The position numbers and the translations under genes are program-made. From Bryoerythrophyllum caledonicum (taxonomy: Eukaryota; Streptophyta; Bryopsida; Pottiales; Pottiaceae), in contig OZ020525.1 of the NCBI GenBank assembly GCA_963971425.1, positions 5,811,560 to 5,875,559 on the forward strand: 64,000 nt of DNA, given 5' to 3'. Position 1 is the first letter of the stretch. The number at the start of each line of letters is the position of its first letter. Below, piece after piece: positions 55,947-64,000 of this stretch. Under the pieces are notes generated by a model. It was given only the letters and a program-made list of their open reading frames with translations, made no database searches and had not been told where the DNA came from.

Positions 55947-56264
55947 ATGAGTCTTGAGAACGAGACACCTAAGGACTTAAGAACTAGGTTGAAAAGATTG
56001 TTGATAATTTACGAAAAAATAAAATATAATGAATTAAAACTATTTAACCTTTCGGGGAAGGAGATAGAAAGAATTAGGGAAAATAATAAAAATTCAAAAA
56101 AGAAAATTGATATCATTAATGGTCTTTTACAAAAGTTTAAATATCCGAGGGAGTTAGTTATTGAACCTTTACCATTAATGATAAAAGTAGAAAACTTTAC
56201 TTTAACATCTTGGTATAATTACCAAATTCTTTATGGATCGACCAGGGGAGAGTCCTCTGAGTAA
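55947..56264 (+). CDS. Retroelement accessory ORF 2 (105 aa, unrecognised)
   Basis: Starts 3 nt after ORF 1 stops, in a different frame. Highly basic, largely helical N-terminal two thirds (LRTRLKRLLIIYEKIKYNEL, later KKKIDIINGLLQKFK), which could form a coiled coil or bind nucleic acid (inference). Its last 32 nt overlap the start of ORF 3. No known domain. Confidence 0.55.
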   Translation: MSLENETPKDLRTRLKRLLIIYEKIKYNELKLFNLSGKEIERIRENNKNSKKKIDIINGLLQKFKYPRELVIEPLPLMIKVENFTLTSWYNYQILYGSTRGESSE

Positions 56265-56511
56265 AAGATCTAGATTAATAAGACGCATAATATCCAAAGT
56301 TCAATGTTATAAAACTCTTGCACCTAATGATCGGAAAGAGTTAAAAATACTTGAGGACGGGATAGACGGATTACTTGGCGAGTTAAGTCAATGGGTAACT
56401 GCTGAGGAAATGGGAGAATTGTTGACTATATTAAGTTATCCTAGGCATATCCATGAAGATGTTAAAGAAATGAATTTGACGGAAGAAGCTATTTACCTTT
56501 GTTTAAATTAA
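56233..56511 (+). CDS. Retroelement accessory ORF 3 (92 aa, unrecognised)
   Basis: Overlaps the end of ORF 2. N-terminus is basic (SKRSRLIRRIISK), the C-terminal half acidic and helical (EEMGELLTILSY, HEDVKEMNLTEEAIYL). No known domain. It ends 157 nt before the gag ATG; the spacer is AT-rich (AAAAAAT repeats). Confidence 0.55.
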   Translation: MDRPGESPLSKRSRLIRRIISKVQCYKTLAPNDRKELKILEDGIDGLLGELSQWVTAEEMGELLTILSYPRHIHEDVKEMNLTEEAIYLCLN

Positions 56512-56667
56512 GAATAAAAATTAAAAAGTTAAGAATAACTCAATAAATGAGTAGCTAACAGTTGAAATACTTAATTATTCCATAGGGGAAATAATTAAAG
56601 AATAGTGATCTTAAGTATTTAAAAAAATAAAAAAATAAAAAAATAAAAAAATTACGATAAAAACTCT

Positions 56668-59600
56668 ATGGGGATTACTAATGTCAGGAAAAGACAAAGA
56701 GAAAAAAGAGAAAAACAAAAAGTTGAGAGAGCTCAACGTTTTAAGAAAAGGGCAGAGAAAAAACAACCCTCTATAGTATTGGGAGTACACAATGCTACCT
56801 TTAACACTGCTACAACTCCTTCTCCATTCAAATTAAATGATGAATTAGAAAAAGCCTTAGCAAAGGCATTGGGACAAATTAAAAGGGAGAAAACACACAA
56901 GACACTGCCCGATCCTCCAAATTCTCCTCAGTCAGAATCAAAGAAGCCACAGTTTACCCAAGAAGAGTTAGTACTCGCAGCATTAAAAAATCCTAGAAAG
57001 GAATATGTAGGAAAAAGAAAAGATAAAAAATATACCACTCACTCTTGTTGTTCGGATAGCCCAAAAGAAGAAAATTGGGAGACCCAAAGCGAGAAAGCTT
57101 GGTCTAATTTCTTAAAAAAGGAAGGATCCTCAGAGGAGGAAGAAGTAGATGAAAAACTTCTTAATAAAGGCATACTTAACGTTCACGATCAACAACTTGA
57201 TGAGCTAGAACAATTGTTTAGAACCCCGATACCAAACTCCTTAACAATTGATCATACCTACGAACTAGGTAACTCCTCAAACCAAACAGATTTTGAGACT
57301 CCCTATCCAAGTCCTTTTGCCCAAAGATTTGAGTCAAAATTAGAAACACCAATATTTACTCACAGTGAAGCAAAAGAATCCATTGACCACTTTCTTAATG
57401 CCCGATCATTGGAAAACGAGGAAGAAAAACATGAGTTTCGTAAGGAAGTGCTAGAAGCATTTAGCCAAATCCTTAGACCTACTACCTTAAACTTTGACAT
57501 ACAAGAAGAGATTGACCAATCTAGTGTGGAGGAAGAAGAGGTTAAGTATAATCTTATAAACGAGGAAGAGTTTGAAGTAAGTGGGCAAAGTGAGCCTAAA
57601 GGAGTTGAAAGTAAACTTAACAGTGTTGAAGAAGAAGAAGAACACTCAGAACCACCATCACGAGTAGAGAGTCCAGCTGGACATTCCTCAGATACTTCTG
57701 GGAGGACTTCTCCTTCTGACACTTCTTCTGTTAATTCTACCTCTAGCAGGTCCTCATTATCTTCACCACCTTCAACCCCTCCTACTCCTGACAACCCTTT
57801 GGTTGATCCCGTTGCTATGGCGCATCATAGGATGCTTAATATAGCTCCATTTCCCATATTCTATGGAGATTTAGGAGAAGATCCAGATTCCTACTTGGAA
57901 AGATTCCAAGTAGTGGCAATAGCTAATAATTTAGCAGTGGATAAGTACATCACTAGTTTTCCTGGTAATTTACTAGGGGAAGCTCAAAGGTGGTATGCAG
58001 CATTAAATCCTCGACCCGTAGACTGGGATACTCTAAAAGATGCATTTTTGGCCAGGTTTAGACCCCAGTCTTACCATAATACCTTGCAAGATCAATTACA
58101 AAGTTTTCAGATGTATCCTACTGAATCTATAGCGGGTTACTATACCAGACTTAAGAATTTGTTACACAGATGGAGGGATAATGAGATGCCCGAGTCATGG
58201 ATTACAAATACATTCACCAGAGGATTATTAGATCCTTTGTGTATCTATCAAGTTAAACTTTCTAATCCTGCAAACTTAATTGCAGCATATGAGGCTGCCA
58301 GAAATTGGGAAGCTGCTATGGAGAGATCTAACATGTTGTACCAAAATAGGAGAATTACACAACCAGATCCTCAATATATGCCTATACCTTACCCAATTGG
58401 AATGGATAGAAGTGGAAGAGACTACTATCCTAAATCATTAACTCAACAACCTCAATTAATGTTACCAGGACCAATCTCAGAAAGAGAAAAGCAGTTAGCT
58501 TTAATGCCTGCTAACAATGAGGAAACTGAAATCCAAGCTTTACAGAAACAATTCAGGGAATTGTCAATTCAAATTAATGAAGGAAAGAATAAGAGGCCTA
58601 AGGCTACAAACCAAAGAACTAATATTTGGTGTAGTAATTGTAAAGGGCATGGACACTTAAGTACAGAGTGTAGATATCCTATTGGAGGAATTCCTAAACT
58701 TAAGTGTGCTTATTGTGGTGCAAAAGGCCATGACATAACTACTTGTAGAAATATAAAGGAAGTTAAAGCCTTGGTGCAAGAACAACCTACACAGAGTAAT
58801 AATAATAATCAAAAAGTCCCTTATAGGATTACTTCTAAACAACCTTTTACCAAACCCGGTGACAATAGACGTCCCAGTGGGACCAATGGATACAGTCAAC
58901 ATGCGGTTTGGAAAGGACCATCTAATCAAGATAGGAATAAGGGAGTTGTATGTTTTAGGTGTGGAGAGTCGGGTCATTATTCAAGGGAATGTCCAAATCC
59001 ACGTCAGCAAGTGGGATATAACCCAGTCTGTGGAAGATGTGGACAACCAGGTCATGTTTCTACTTACTGTACTGCTGTTATCACAGAATTTCCTAATGTA
59101 AGAAAGCAAGTTCAAATTCAAGAGGTAGAATCCTCTAATGCTAGAGATGTAAATTATCTGGCTGTTGATACACCCCAAGATGTTTTTATTACCAGATCAC
59201 AAGCTAGAAAAGCTAAAGAACAAGAGCCGATTAGTAGTTCAGAAAGTGATTACAGTAAAGTTAAACTTAACCCTGTGCTTAGTAGACAACTGCCCACTAT
59301 ACTTAAGAAATCTGAACCACCTAAACCCAATCTAGAAACAATAGACATAATAAATAATGATTCCCATACCAACATTAGGTCAGAGCCTATACAACCGAAA
59401 GATGTAACTCCACCTAAAGATAAACCAAGTATTCCAACAAAGCCGTTGGAACAACCTACTTTTTATAGACCTTCAAAGACCATTGTTAAAGAACCATCAT
59501 TGACAATGAAAAAAAGAAAACATAATAGAATTATGAGATTAGCTGTTGGGATGAATCCTTATGACATCCTTACAGATTTGGATAGATTGCAACCTCAGAT

Positions 59601-60351
59601 TTCCTTAAGACAGTTACTTGCTTTGTCACCATCTTGTAAGAATGAATTAACATCCTCTTTAATAAGGAAAAGAGCCAAAATAATTGAGGATACCAATGTT
59701 AAGAAAGCTAAACCAAAAACAAACATAGAGACAAACAAACTTCAACCTGAGATTGTAAGTGTCCATGATATCTCCTTTGATCCAGGAGCACCCACAGTTG
59801 ACGTCATTATAGATGGGACTTTAGTTGATGGAGTTCAAATTGATAGTGGGAGTAGTGTTAATCTTATGAATGTTAACACTATGGAAGAGTTAGGAATAAC
59901 TAACATAGTACCTACTCCTATTATCTTAAGAATGGCAGATCAAAGCCGAGTGAGACCATTAGGTAAATTATTGCAATTAAATACCATAATTGGTGGGATT
60001 GACTATAAAGTTGATTATATTGTTTTTAAAGTAACTGAGTCTATATCGACTTACCCTATTCTCCTTGGCAGACCTTGGTTATCCTTAGCCAAAGCTAAAG
60101 ATGATTGGGGTAAAGGGACGTTAACAATAGGGGAGGGTAAAAGTAAGATAGTGCTACCTATGTTTCCAGTGGAGTACCACGAAGAAACTCAGAATGAAGA
60201 TTCAGATTGGACCACAGAGGCAAACTCTGAATCTGAACCGGGTGACACTAATAAAGTCCAAGATATGCCTATTATTAAAAGTTTAGGCCCGGGAGAATAC
60301 TTTGTTTTTCCTAGTCAGGTGGATGACTCAGATGCAGCCATAGAGGCATGA
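56668..60351 (+). CDS. gag-pro: Gag-protease polyprotein of the Ty3/gypsy element
   Basis: 1227 residues. The N-terminal ~380 residues are basic then acidic and Ser/Pro-rich (ending SSLSSPPSTPPTPD). A retrotransposon Gag core follows (about 384-560, with FYGDLGEDPDSYLERFQ and LGEAQRWYAAL). Four CX2CX4HX4C zinc knuckles lie near residues 653, 680, 760 and 786. The aspartic protease has IDSGSSVNLM near residue 1060 and ILLGRPWL further on. The frame ends in TGA at 60349-60351, followed by CAA, and stays open in the same frame into pol. Start at 56668 is the first ATG after the accessory block. The N-terminal extension is much longer than in most Gag proteins. Confidence 0.92.
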   Translation: MGITNVRKRQREKREKQKVERAQRFKKRAEKKQPSIVLGVHNATFNTATTPSPFKLNDELEKALAKALGQIKREKTHKTLPDPPNSPQSESKKPQFTQEELVLAALKNPRKEYVGKRKDKKYTTHSCCSDSPKEENWETQSEKAWSNFLKKEGSSEEEEVDEKLLNKGILNVHDQQLDELEQLFRTPIPNSLTIDHTYELGNSSNQTDFETPYPSPFAQRFESKLETPIFTHSEAKESIDHFLNARSLENEEEKHEFRKEVLEAFSQILRPTTLNFDIQEEIDQSSVEEEEVKYNLINEEEFEVSGQSEPKGVESKLNSVEEEEEHSEPPSRVESPAGHSSDTSGRTSPSDTSSVNSTSSRSSLSSPPSTPPTPDNPLVDPVAMAHHRMLNIAPFPIFYGDLGEDPDSYLERFQVVAIANNLAVDKYITSFPGNLLGEAQRWYAALNPRPVDWDTLKDAFLARFRPQSYHNTLQDQLQSFQMYPTESIAGYYTRLKNLLHRWRDNEMPESWITNTFTRGLLDPLCIYQVKLSNPANLIAAYEAARNWEAAMERSNMLYQNRRITQPDPQYMPIPYPIGMDRSGRDYYPKSLTQQPQLMLPGPISEREKQLALMPANNEETEIQALQKQFRELSIQINEGKNKRPKATNQRTNIWCSNCKGHGHLSTECRYPIGGIPKLKCAYCGAKGHDITTCRNIKEVKALVQEQPTQSNNNNQKVPYRITSKQPFTKPGDNRRPSGTNGYSQHAVWKGPSNQDRNKGVVCFRCGESGHYSRECPNPRQQVGYNPVCGRCGQPGHVSTYCTAVITEFPNVRKQVQIQEVESSNARDVNYLAVDTPQDVFITRSQARKAKEQEPISSSESDYSKVKLNPVLSRQLPTILKKSEPPKPNLETIDIINNDSHTNIRSEPIQPKDVTPPKDKPSIPTKPLEQPTFYRPSKTIVKEPSLTMKKRKHNRIMRLAVGMNPYDILTDLDRLQPQISLRQLLALSPSCKNELTSSLIRKRAKIIEDTNVKKAKPKTNIETNKLQPEIVSVHDISFDPGAPTVDVIIDGTLVDGVQIDSGSSVNLMNVNTMEELGITNIVPTPIILRMADQSRVRPLGKLLQLNTIIGGIDYKVDYIVFKVTESISTYPILLGRPWLSLAKAKDDWGKGTLTIGEGKSKIVLPMFPVEYHEETQNEDSDWTTEANSESEPGDTNKVQDMPIIKSLGPGEYFVFPSQVDDSDAAIEA

Positions 60352-60372
60352 CAAAATGCCCCAATATATAAT

Positions 60373-63279
60373 GTGACAATTGAAAAAGAGTCAGATAAGG
60401 AACTTCCTTATATAAGTGATTCAGAAGAATTACTGGGTGAAAAGAAGACACCTACTGTTAGACCCTTAATAAAAAACACTATAGAAATAAACTTAGGAAC
60501 TAAAGAAGATCCTAAGCCAATAAAAATATATGATGAATTACAACCTCAAGAATATGATGAGTGGTTGGAATTTTTTAAGAAGGAGAAAGATGCCTTTGCT
60601 TGGACATATAAAGACTTAAAAGGCATACCTCCAGATGTTTGTCAACATCGTATTATCCTAGAAGCAGATGCTAAACCTGTTAGGCAAAGACAATATAGGA
60701 TGAACCCAAAGTATTCCTTAATGGTCAAAGAGGAAATTGATAAATTACTGGAGTGTAATTTCATTTATCCCGTACCATTTAGTGAGTGGGTATCACCTAT
60801 TGTCATAGTACCTAAGAAAAATGGTAAGATTCGCATTTGTCAAGACTTTAGGCAGTTGAACAAAGCCACTAAGAAAGATTTCTTTCCTTTACCATTTTCT
60901 GATGCAGTTCTAGATGGTGTAGCTGGGCATGAGTGCTACTCTTTCCTAGATGGATTTTCGGGCTATAACCAAGTTCAAATAGCTCCGGAGGATAGACCAT
61001 TAACCACCTTCACTACAGATTGGGGAACCTTTGCATATAATGTCATGCCCTTTGGACTGTGTAACGCACCAGCCACTTTCCAAAGAGTTATGACACAAGC
61101 TTTTACAAAGTACCTAAGAAAGTTTATGGAGATATTTTTAGATGACTTTTGTGTATTTGGATCTAAGGAAGATCATCCAAAAGCATTAAAGCAATGTTTC
61201 GACAGTTGTCGAGAATATGGAATATCCATAAATGCTGCTAAGTCTGAGTTTGCAACTGTATGTGGTAAGTTATTGGGTCATGTTGTCTCAAAAGAAGGAA
61301 TCGCAGTTGATCTTGACAAAGTAGCAGTTATAATCACAATGGGAATCCCTGAGCACTTAACTGCACTTAAAGGATTTCTGGGTGCCACTGGGTATTATAG
61401 GAGATTTATATATAGATTTGCATTTATAGCTGCACCTTTGAATGCTTTAACTAAACAAACTCTTATACCTGGAGTTTGGTTAGATGACTGCACTAAGGCT
61501 TTTAATAAGTTAAAACGCCGGCTTAGCAAAGCACCAATCTTAATTCCTCCAGATTGGGATAAATCTTTTGAAGTCTATGTTGATGCTTCCAATATGGCCA
61601 TTGGCAGTGTCTTGAGTCAGAAAAATAGTAAAGGTCATGATAGACCCATATATTTTGCCAGTCGCCAATTAAGTGCTGCTGAGAGAAATTACTCTGTCAC
61701 TGAACGTGAAGGTTTGGGGATGATCTTTTCTGTTCAAAAATTTAGACATTACTTATTGGGATATAAGTTCATTTTTCACATTGATCATGATGCGTTAAAG
61801 TACATGATCAATAAACCTCAATTGAGTGGACGGATTGCAAGATGGGTTCTACTTTTACAAGAATTTGACTTTACCATTAATGTGAGACCTGGGAAGATCC
61901 ATCAAAATGCAGATTTCTTATCTAGACTTAGTGAGACAATCAATCCAGAATCTATTGATGACAGCTTTCCAGATGCACATATCTTTGAAGTTAAAGATGG
62001 AATAGAAATACTTGACATAATTCCTCAAGAATATGCAGATATTATCTATTATTTAACTAAGGGAATTTTTCCTATTGACTACACTACTAAAGATAAAACA
62101 AAGTTAGTACACCAATCCTTACCTTACACTATGATCAGTGGAGTTCTTTATAAAAGAGGAAAAGATGATATACTTAGAAGATGTGTAAACCCTAGTGAAG
62201 TGCCTATGGTTTTACAAGGTTGCCACACAGATGCTTGTGGTGGACATTTTGCGGGGTGGGCCACGGCTCAAAAAGCATTAAGAACAGGCTATTGGTGGCC
62301 TACGCTTTTTTCCGATGCCACTACCTACGTTAAGAAATGTGATCCTTGCCAAAGAGTTGGTAAACCTACAGCTACTAAGGCTATGCCTTTGCAACCAATT
62401 TTAGCCCAAATCCCTTTTGAGAAATGGGGAATAGACTTTGTAGGCCCCATTAAGCCACCTAGTCGGGTAGGACAAAAACGTTACATCCTAGTTGCCACAG
62501 AGTATGTAACTAAGTGGGTTGAAGCCGTAGCTACTAAGACAGATGATGTAGATACTGTAGCAAAGTTTATTTATGAAAATATTATTGCTAGATTTGGTTG
62601 CCCCAAAGAAATTGTAAGTGATAGAGGGACTCACTTTATTAATGACACTATTGCAAAAATGTTACAACGATATTTTATTAAGCATCGTAAGTCATCTCCC
62701 TATCACCCCAGAGCTAATGGGCAAACCGAGAAGTCTAATGGCATTCTTTGTAAAATAATAACAAAAACATTAGAAGGAAATGCATCAAATTGGGATTATG
62801 AGTTAACTAATGCTTTGTGGGCCTACCGTTGTACCATTAAAACTACAACTAAGGCTACTTCATTTTCATTGGTCTATGGCTTGGAAGCCATGTTACCAAT
62901 TGAAGTGGAACTACCATCATTAAGGGTTGCTATTTCTGAAAGGTTGGGAGATTCGACTTCCTTGAGGGAACGTTTTGATAATTTAGAACGACTCGATGAG
63001 ATTCGAGCACAAGCTTATATGAATATGGAAGCAATTCAAAAACAAAGGAAAACTTACTATGATAGTAAGCTAACACCAAAACTATTAAAAGATAATGATC
63101 TAGTCTTACTATATGATAGTAGATTCCAGAAATTTCCAGGAAAATTCAAAATGAGGTGGTTTGGTCCATATCGGATACTTAAGTCTTATCCTAATGGATC
63201 TGTTGAGTTACAAGATTTTGCAGGAAATACCCATGCAACAAGATACAACGGTTACAGATTGAAAAAATATGTAACTTGA
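60373..63279 (+). CDS. pol: Pol polyprotein: reverse transcriptase, RNase H, integrase
   Basis: 968 residues counted from Met 60373, though the frame is open from 60352 directly after the gag-pro stop. RT: RMNPKYSLMVKEEIDKLL, LRKFMEIFLDDFCVFG with the FLDD catalytic pair near residue 254. RNase H: YVDASNMAIGSVLSQ near 402 and an HIDHDALKYM segment. Integrase: zinc-binding HTDACGGHF ... CDPCQRVG, then DDE residues in WGIDFVGP, VSDRGTHF and NGQTEKSNG (near 686, 749, 785). No chromodomain follows. All catalytic residues are present and there are no stops, so it could be active if the upstream TGA is bypassed. Confidence 0.93.
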   Translation: MTIEKESDKELPYISDSEELLGEKKTPTVRPLIKNTIEINLGTKEDPKPIKIYDELQPQEYDEWLEFFKKEKDAFAWTYKDLKGIPPDVCQHRIILEADAKPVRQRQYRMNPKYSLMVKEEIDKLLECNFIYPVPFSEWVSPIVIVPKKNGKIRICQDFRQLNKATKKDFFPLPFSDAVLDGVAGHECYSFLDGFSGYNQVQIAPEDRPLTTFTTDWGTFAYNVMPFGLCNAPATFQRVMTQAFTKYLRKFMEIFLDDFCVFGSKEDHPKALKQCFDSCREYGISINAAKSEFATVCGKLLGHVVSKEGIAVDLDKVAVIITMGIPEHLTALKGFLGATGYYRRFIYRFAFIAAPLNALTKQTLIPGVWLDDCTKAFNKLKRRLSKAPILIPPDWDKSFEVYVDASNMAIGSVLSQKNSKGHDRPIYFASRQLSAAERNYSVTEREGLGMIFSVQKFRHYLLGYKFIFHIDHDALKYMINKPQLSGRIARWVLLLQEFDFTINVRPGKIHQNADFLSRLSETINPESIDDSFPDAHIFEVKDGIEILDIIPQEYADIIYYLTKGIFPIDYTTKDKTKLVHQSLPYTMISGVLYKRGKDDILRRCVNPSEVPMVLQGCHTDACGGHFAGWATAQKALRTGYWWPTLFSDATTYVKKCDPCQRVGKPTATKAMPLQPILAQIPFEKWGIDFVGPIKPPSRVGQKRYILVATEYVTKWVEAVATKTDDVDTVAKFIYENIIARFGCPKEIVSDRGTHFINDTIAKMLQRYFIKHRKSSPYHPRANGQTEKSNGILCKIITKTLEGNASNWDYELTNALWAYRCTIKTTTKATSFSLVYGLEAMLPIEVELPSLRVAISERLGDSTSLRERFDNLERLDEIRAQAYMNMEAIQKQRKTYYDSKLTPKLLKDNDLVLLYDSRFQKFPGKFKMRWFGPYRILKSYPNGSVELQDFAGNTHATRYNGYRLKKYVT

Positions 63280-64000
63280 GGGCAAGTTAAGCATTAAGAA
63301 GGGGGCAGGACCTCCAAGATGTGACCTTTTATGTGGTCCGGAATGACCCTAAACTACCCAGGTGAAAGTAAGAAATAATGGCAAAGTTTTGAAGTCTAAG
63401 TGAGGGTGATTTTATAACTTTGCATTAAAAACTTTTTTTTTACTTGATGGGATAGGTCACAAGTGGCTAATAAAGTTACTTGTGTGGTAAAAATAAAAAA
63501 TAAAAAATAAATAAAAATAAAAATAAAAATATGAAAATAAAATTACATAATAGTGCCTCATGAAGAAAGTAAAAATTAAAGCAACAAGTTGGGGAAGTAC
63601 CCTTAATGAGTTAATTTTTAAGTGATTAAATGACTCTACATTTCTTGGATGAAAGTGGAAAAATATCTAAAAGATTTAGAAGCATTAGGAGTTTGAAAAA
63701 GTTAAACACTTACGACTTCATAATAAAATTTTTTTTTGGGATTTTAGAAGATTTTTGAAAGATCACTAAAATAACCATTTGTTTATGTTAAAATTTAAAA
63801 AAATAAAAATAAAAAGAAATTTTTGAGTAGAATTCTCAAATTTACAAGTGGTAAAACTTTTTAGACATGATGGCATGAGTATGTAATTAAGAAAAAAAAT
63901 TAATGTGTAAGATTGACAAAATAAATGCAAGATAAAAAAGAGTTAAGTCTTGACCAACTTTAATTTTAACAAGAAACCGTGAGTGTAAGTTCATTAAGCT
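63280..64000. other. AT-rich spacer after pol with polypurine-like tract
   Basis: A purine run AAGAAGGGGGCAGGA at 63296-63310 could be a polypurine tract, but no LTR start (TGTAGAGCC) follows it in the window. The rest is A/T-rich with AAAATAAAAA runs; no gene. Confidence 0.5.

Larger units (their letters stand above)
53445..64000 (+). mobile_element. Ty3/gypsy LTR retrotransposon (non-chromovirus, Tat/Athila-like), 3' end outside window
   Basis: Order: putative 5' LTR 53445-55226, PBS at 55233, three small ORFs (55449-56511), gag-protease (56668-60351), RT-RNaseH-integrase (60373-63279). RT before integrase defines Ty3/gypsy. No chromodomain follows integrase. An extra coding region between PBS and gag, and a pol in the same frame after a stop, recall the Ogre/Tat group. 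No copy of the 5' LTR start is found after pol up to 64000, so a long spacer and the 3' LTR lie beyond the edge. Open, intact frames suggest relatively recent insertion. A candidate 5-bp target copy GCATC precedes the LTR (53440-53444). Confidence 0.9.

Noticed and set aside
57360..57794. 144-residue minus-strand frame inside gag
   Set aside because: Antisense shadow of the Ser/Glu-rich gag region.
53445..63279. Reading the element as an endogenous pararetrovirus because of small ORFs before a polyprotein
   Set aside because: Pol has a full integrase after RNase H, and there is an LTR with an adjacent PBS and no movement protein; a Ty3/gypsy retrotransposon fits.

Overview
The window is nuclear DNA of a land plant. 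Evidence: spliced plant genes, a nuclear tRNA-Leu(AAG), an NB-ARC/LRR immune-receptor gene, a calcium/calmodulin-dependent kinase of the symbiosis type (CCaMK), and plant-type MULE, PIF/Harbinger, hAT and Ty3/gypsy elements. Gene density is low and most of the sequence is nested mobile DNA, so the genome is probably large. The species cannot be named from sequence alone. A Tc1-like DD34E transposase, TTAA-flanked piggyBac-like MITEs and a divergent CCaMK are a weak hint at a non-seed or early-branching lineage (inference, low confidence). A 200-N assembly gap lies at 5486-5685.

Layout. 1-3.1 kb: a broken NLR gene running in from the left edge. 4-8.4 kb: a ~187-bp tandem satellite, split in phase by a hAT element (4241-5930). 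8.6-9.4 kb: convergent fragments of a xyloglucan xylosyltransferase gene (+) and a glutathione reductase gene (-). 11.4-19.9 kb: MITEs and non-autonomous Tc1-like and piggyBac-like elements. 19.9-27.1 kb: a degenerate Tc1/mariner element with very long inverted repeats, whose left arm carries a nested PIF/Harbinger element (19944-23164) with transposase and Myb-like partner, and whose interior carries a 1.2-kb minisatellite. 27.5-33.7 kb: gene debris (ETHE1 exon, PAS/histidine-kinase exons, tRNA relics), one good tRNA-Leu and several MITEs. 33897-43895: a complete 10-kb Mutator-like element with ~0.6-kb terminal inverted repeats and near-9-bp target duplications; it carries a SWIM-finger transposase (+, broken) and a ULP1-type SUMO-protease-like gene (-). 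44374-47149 (-): the best host gene, a seven-exon CCaMK with an open frame. 49-51 kb: two MITEs. 53445 to the right edge: a Ty3/gypsy retrotransposon with a putative 1.78-kb 5' LTR, PBS, three small accessory ORFs, gag-protease with four zinc knuckles, and an intact RT-RNaseH-integrase ORF in the same frame after a single TGA; its 3' LTR is outside the window.

Most noteworthy: (1) the retroelement's three tightly packed accessory ORFs and its LTR array of ACTTAAGT palindromes spaced about 21 bp; (2) an independent ~20.4-bp-phased GGGCGCG array in the hAT ends; (3) roughly tenfold excess of TTATCG/CGATAA throughout the MULE; (4) a CCaMK with Ser at the key autophosphorylation position and an altered calmodulin-binding helix; (5) nonsense mutations in the decayed genes that are nearly all explicable as C-to-T transitions. 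All calls come from reading the sequence and remembered family motifs; no alignments or searches were run.
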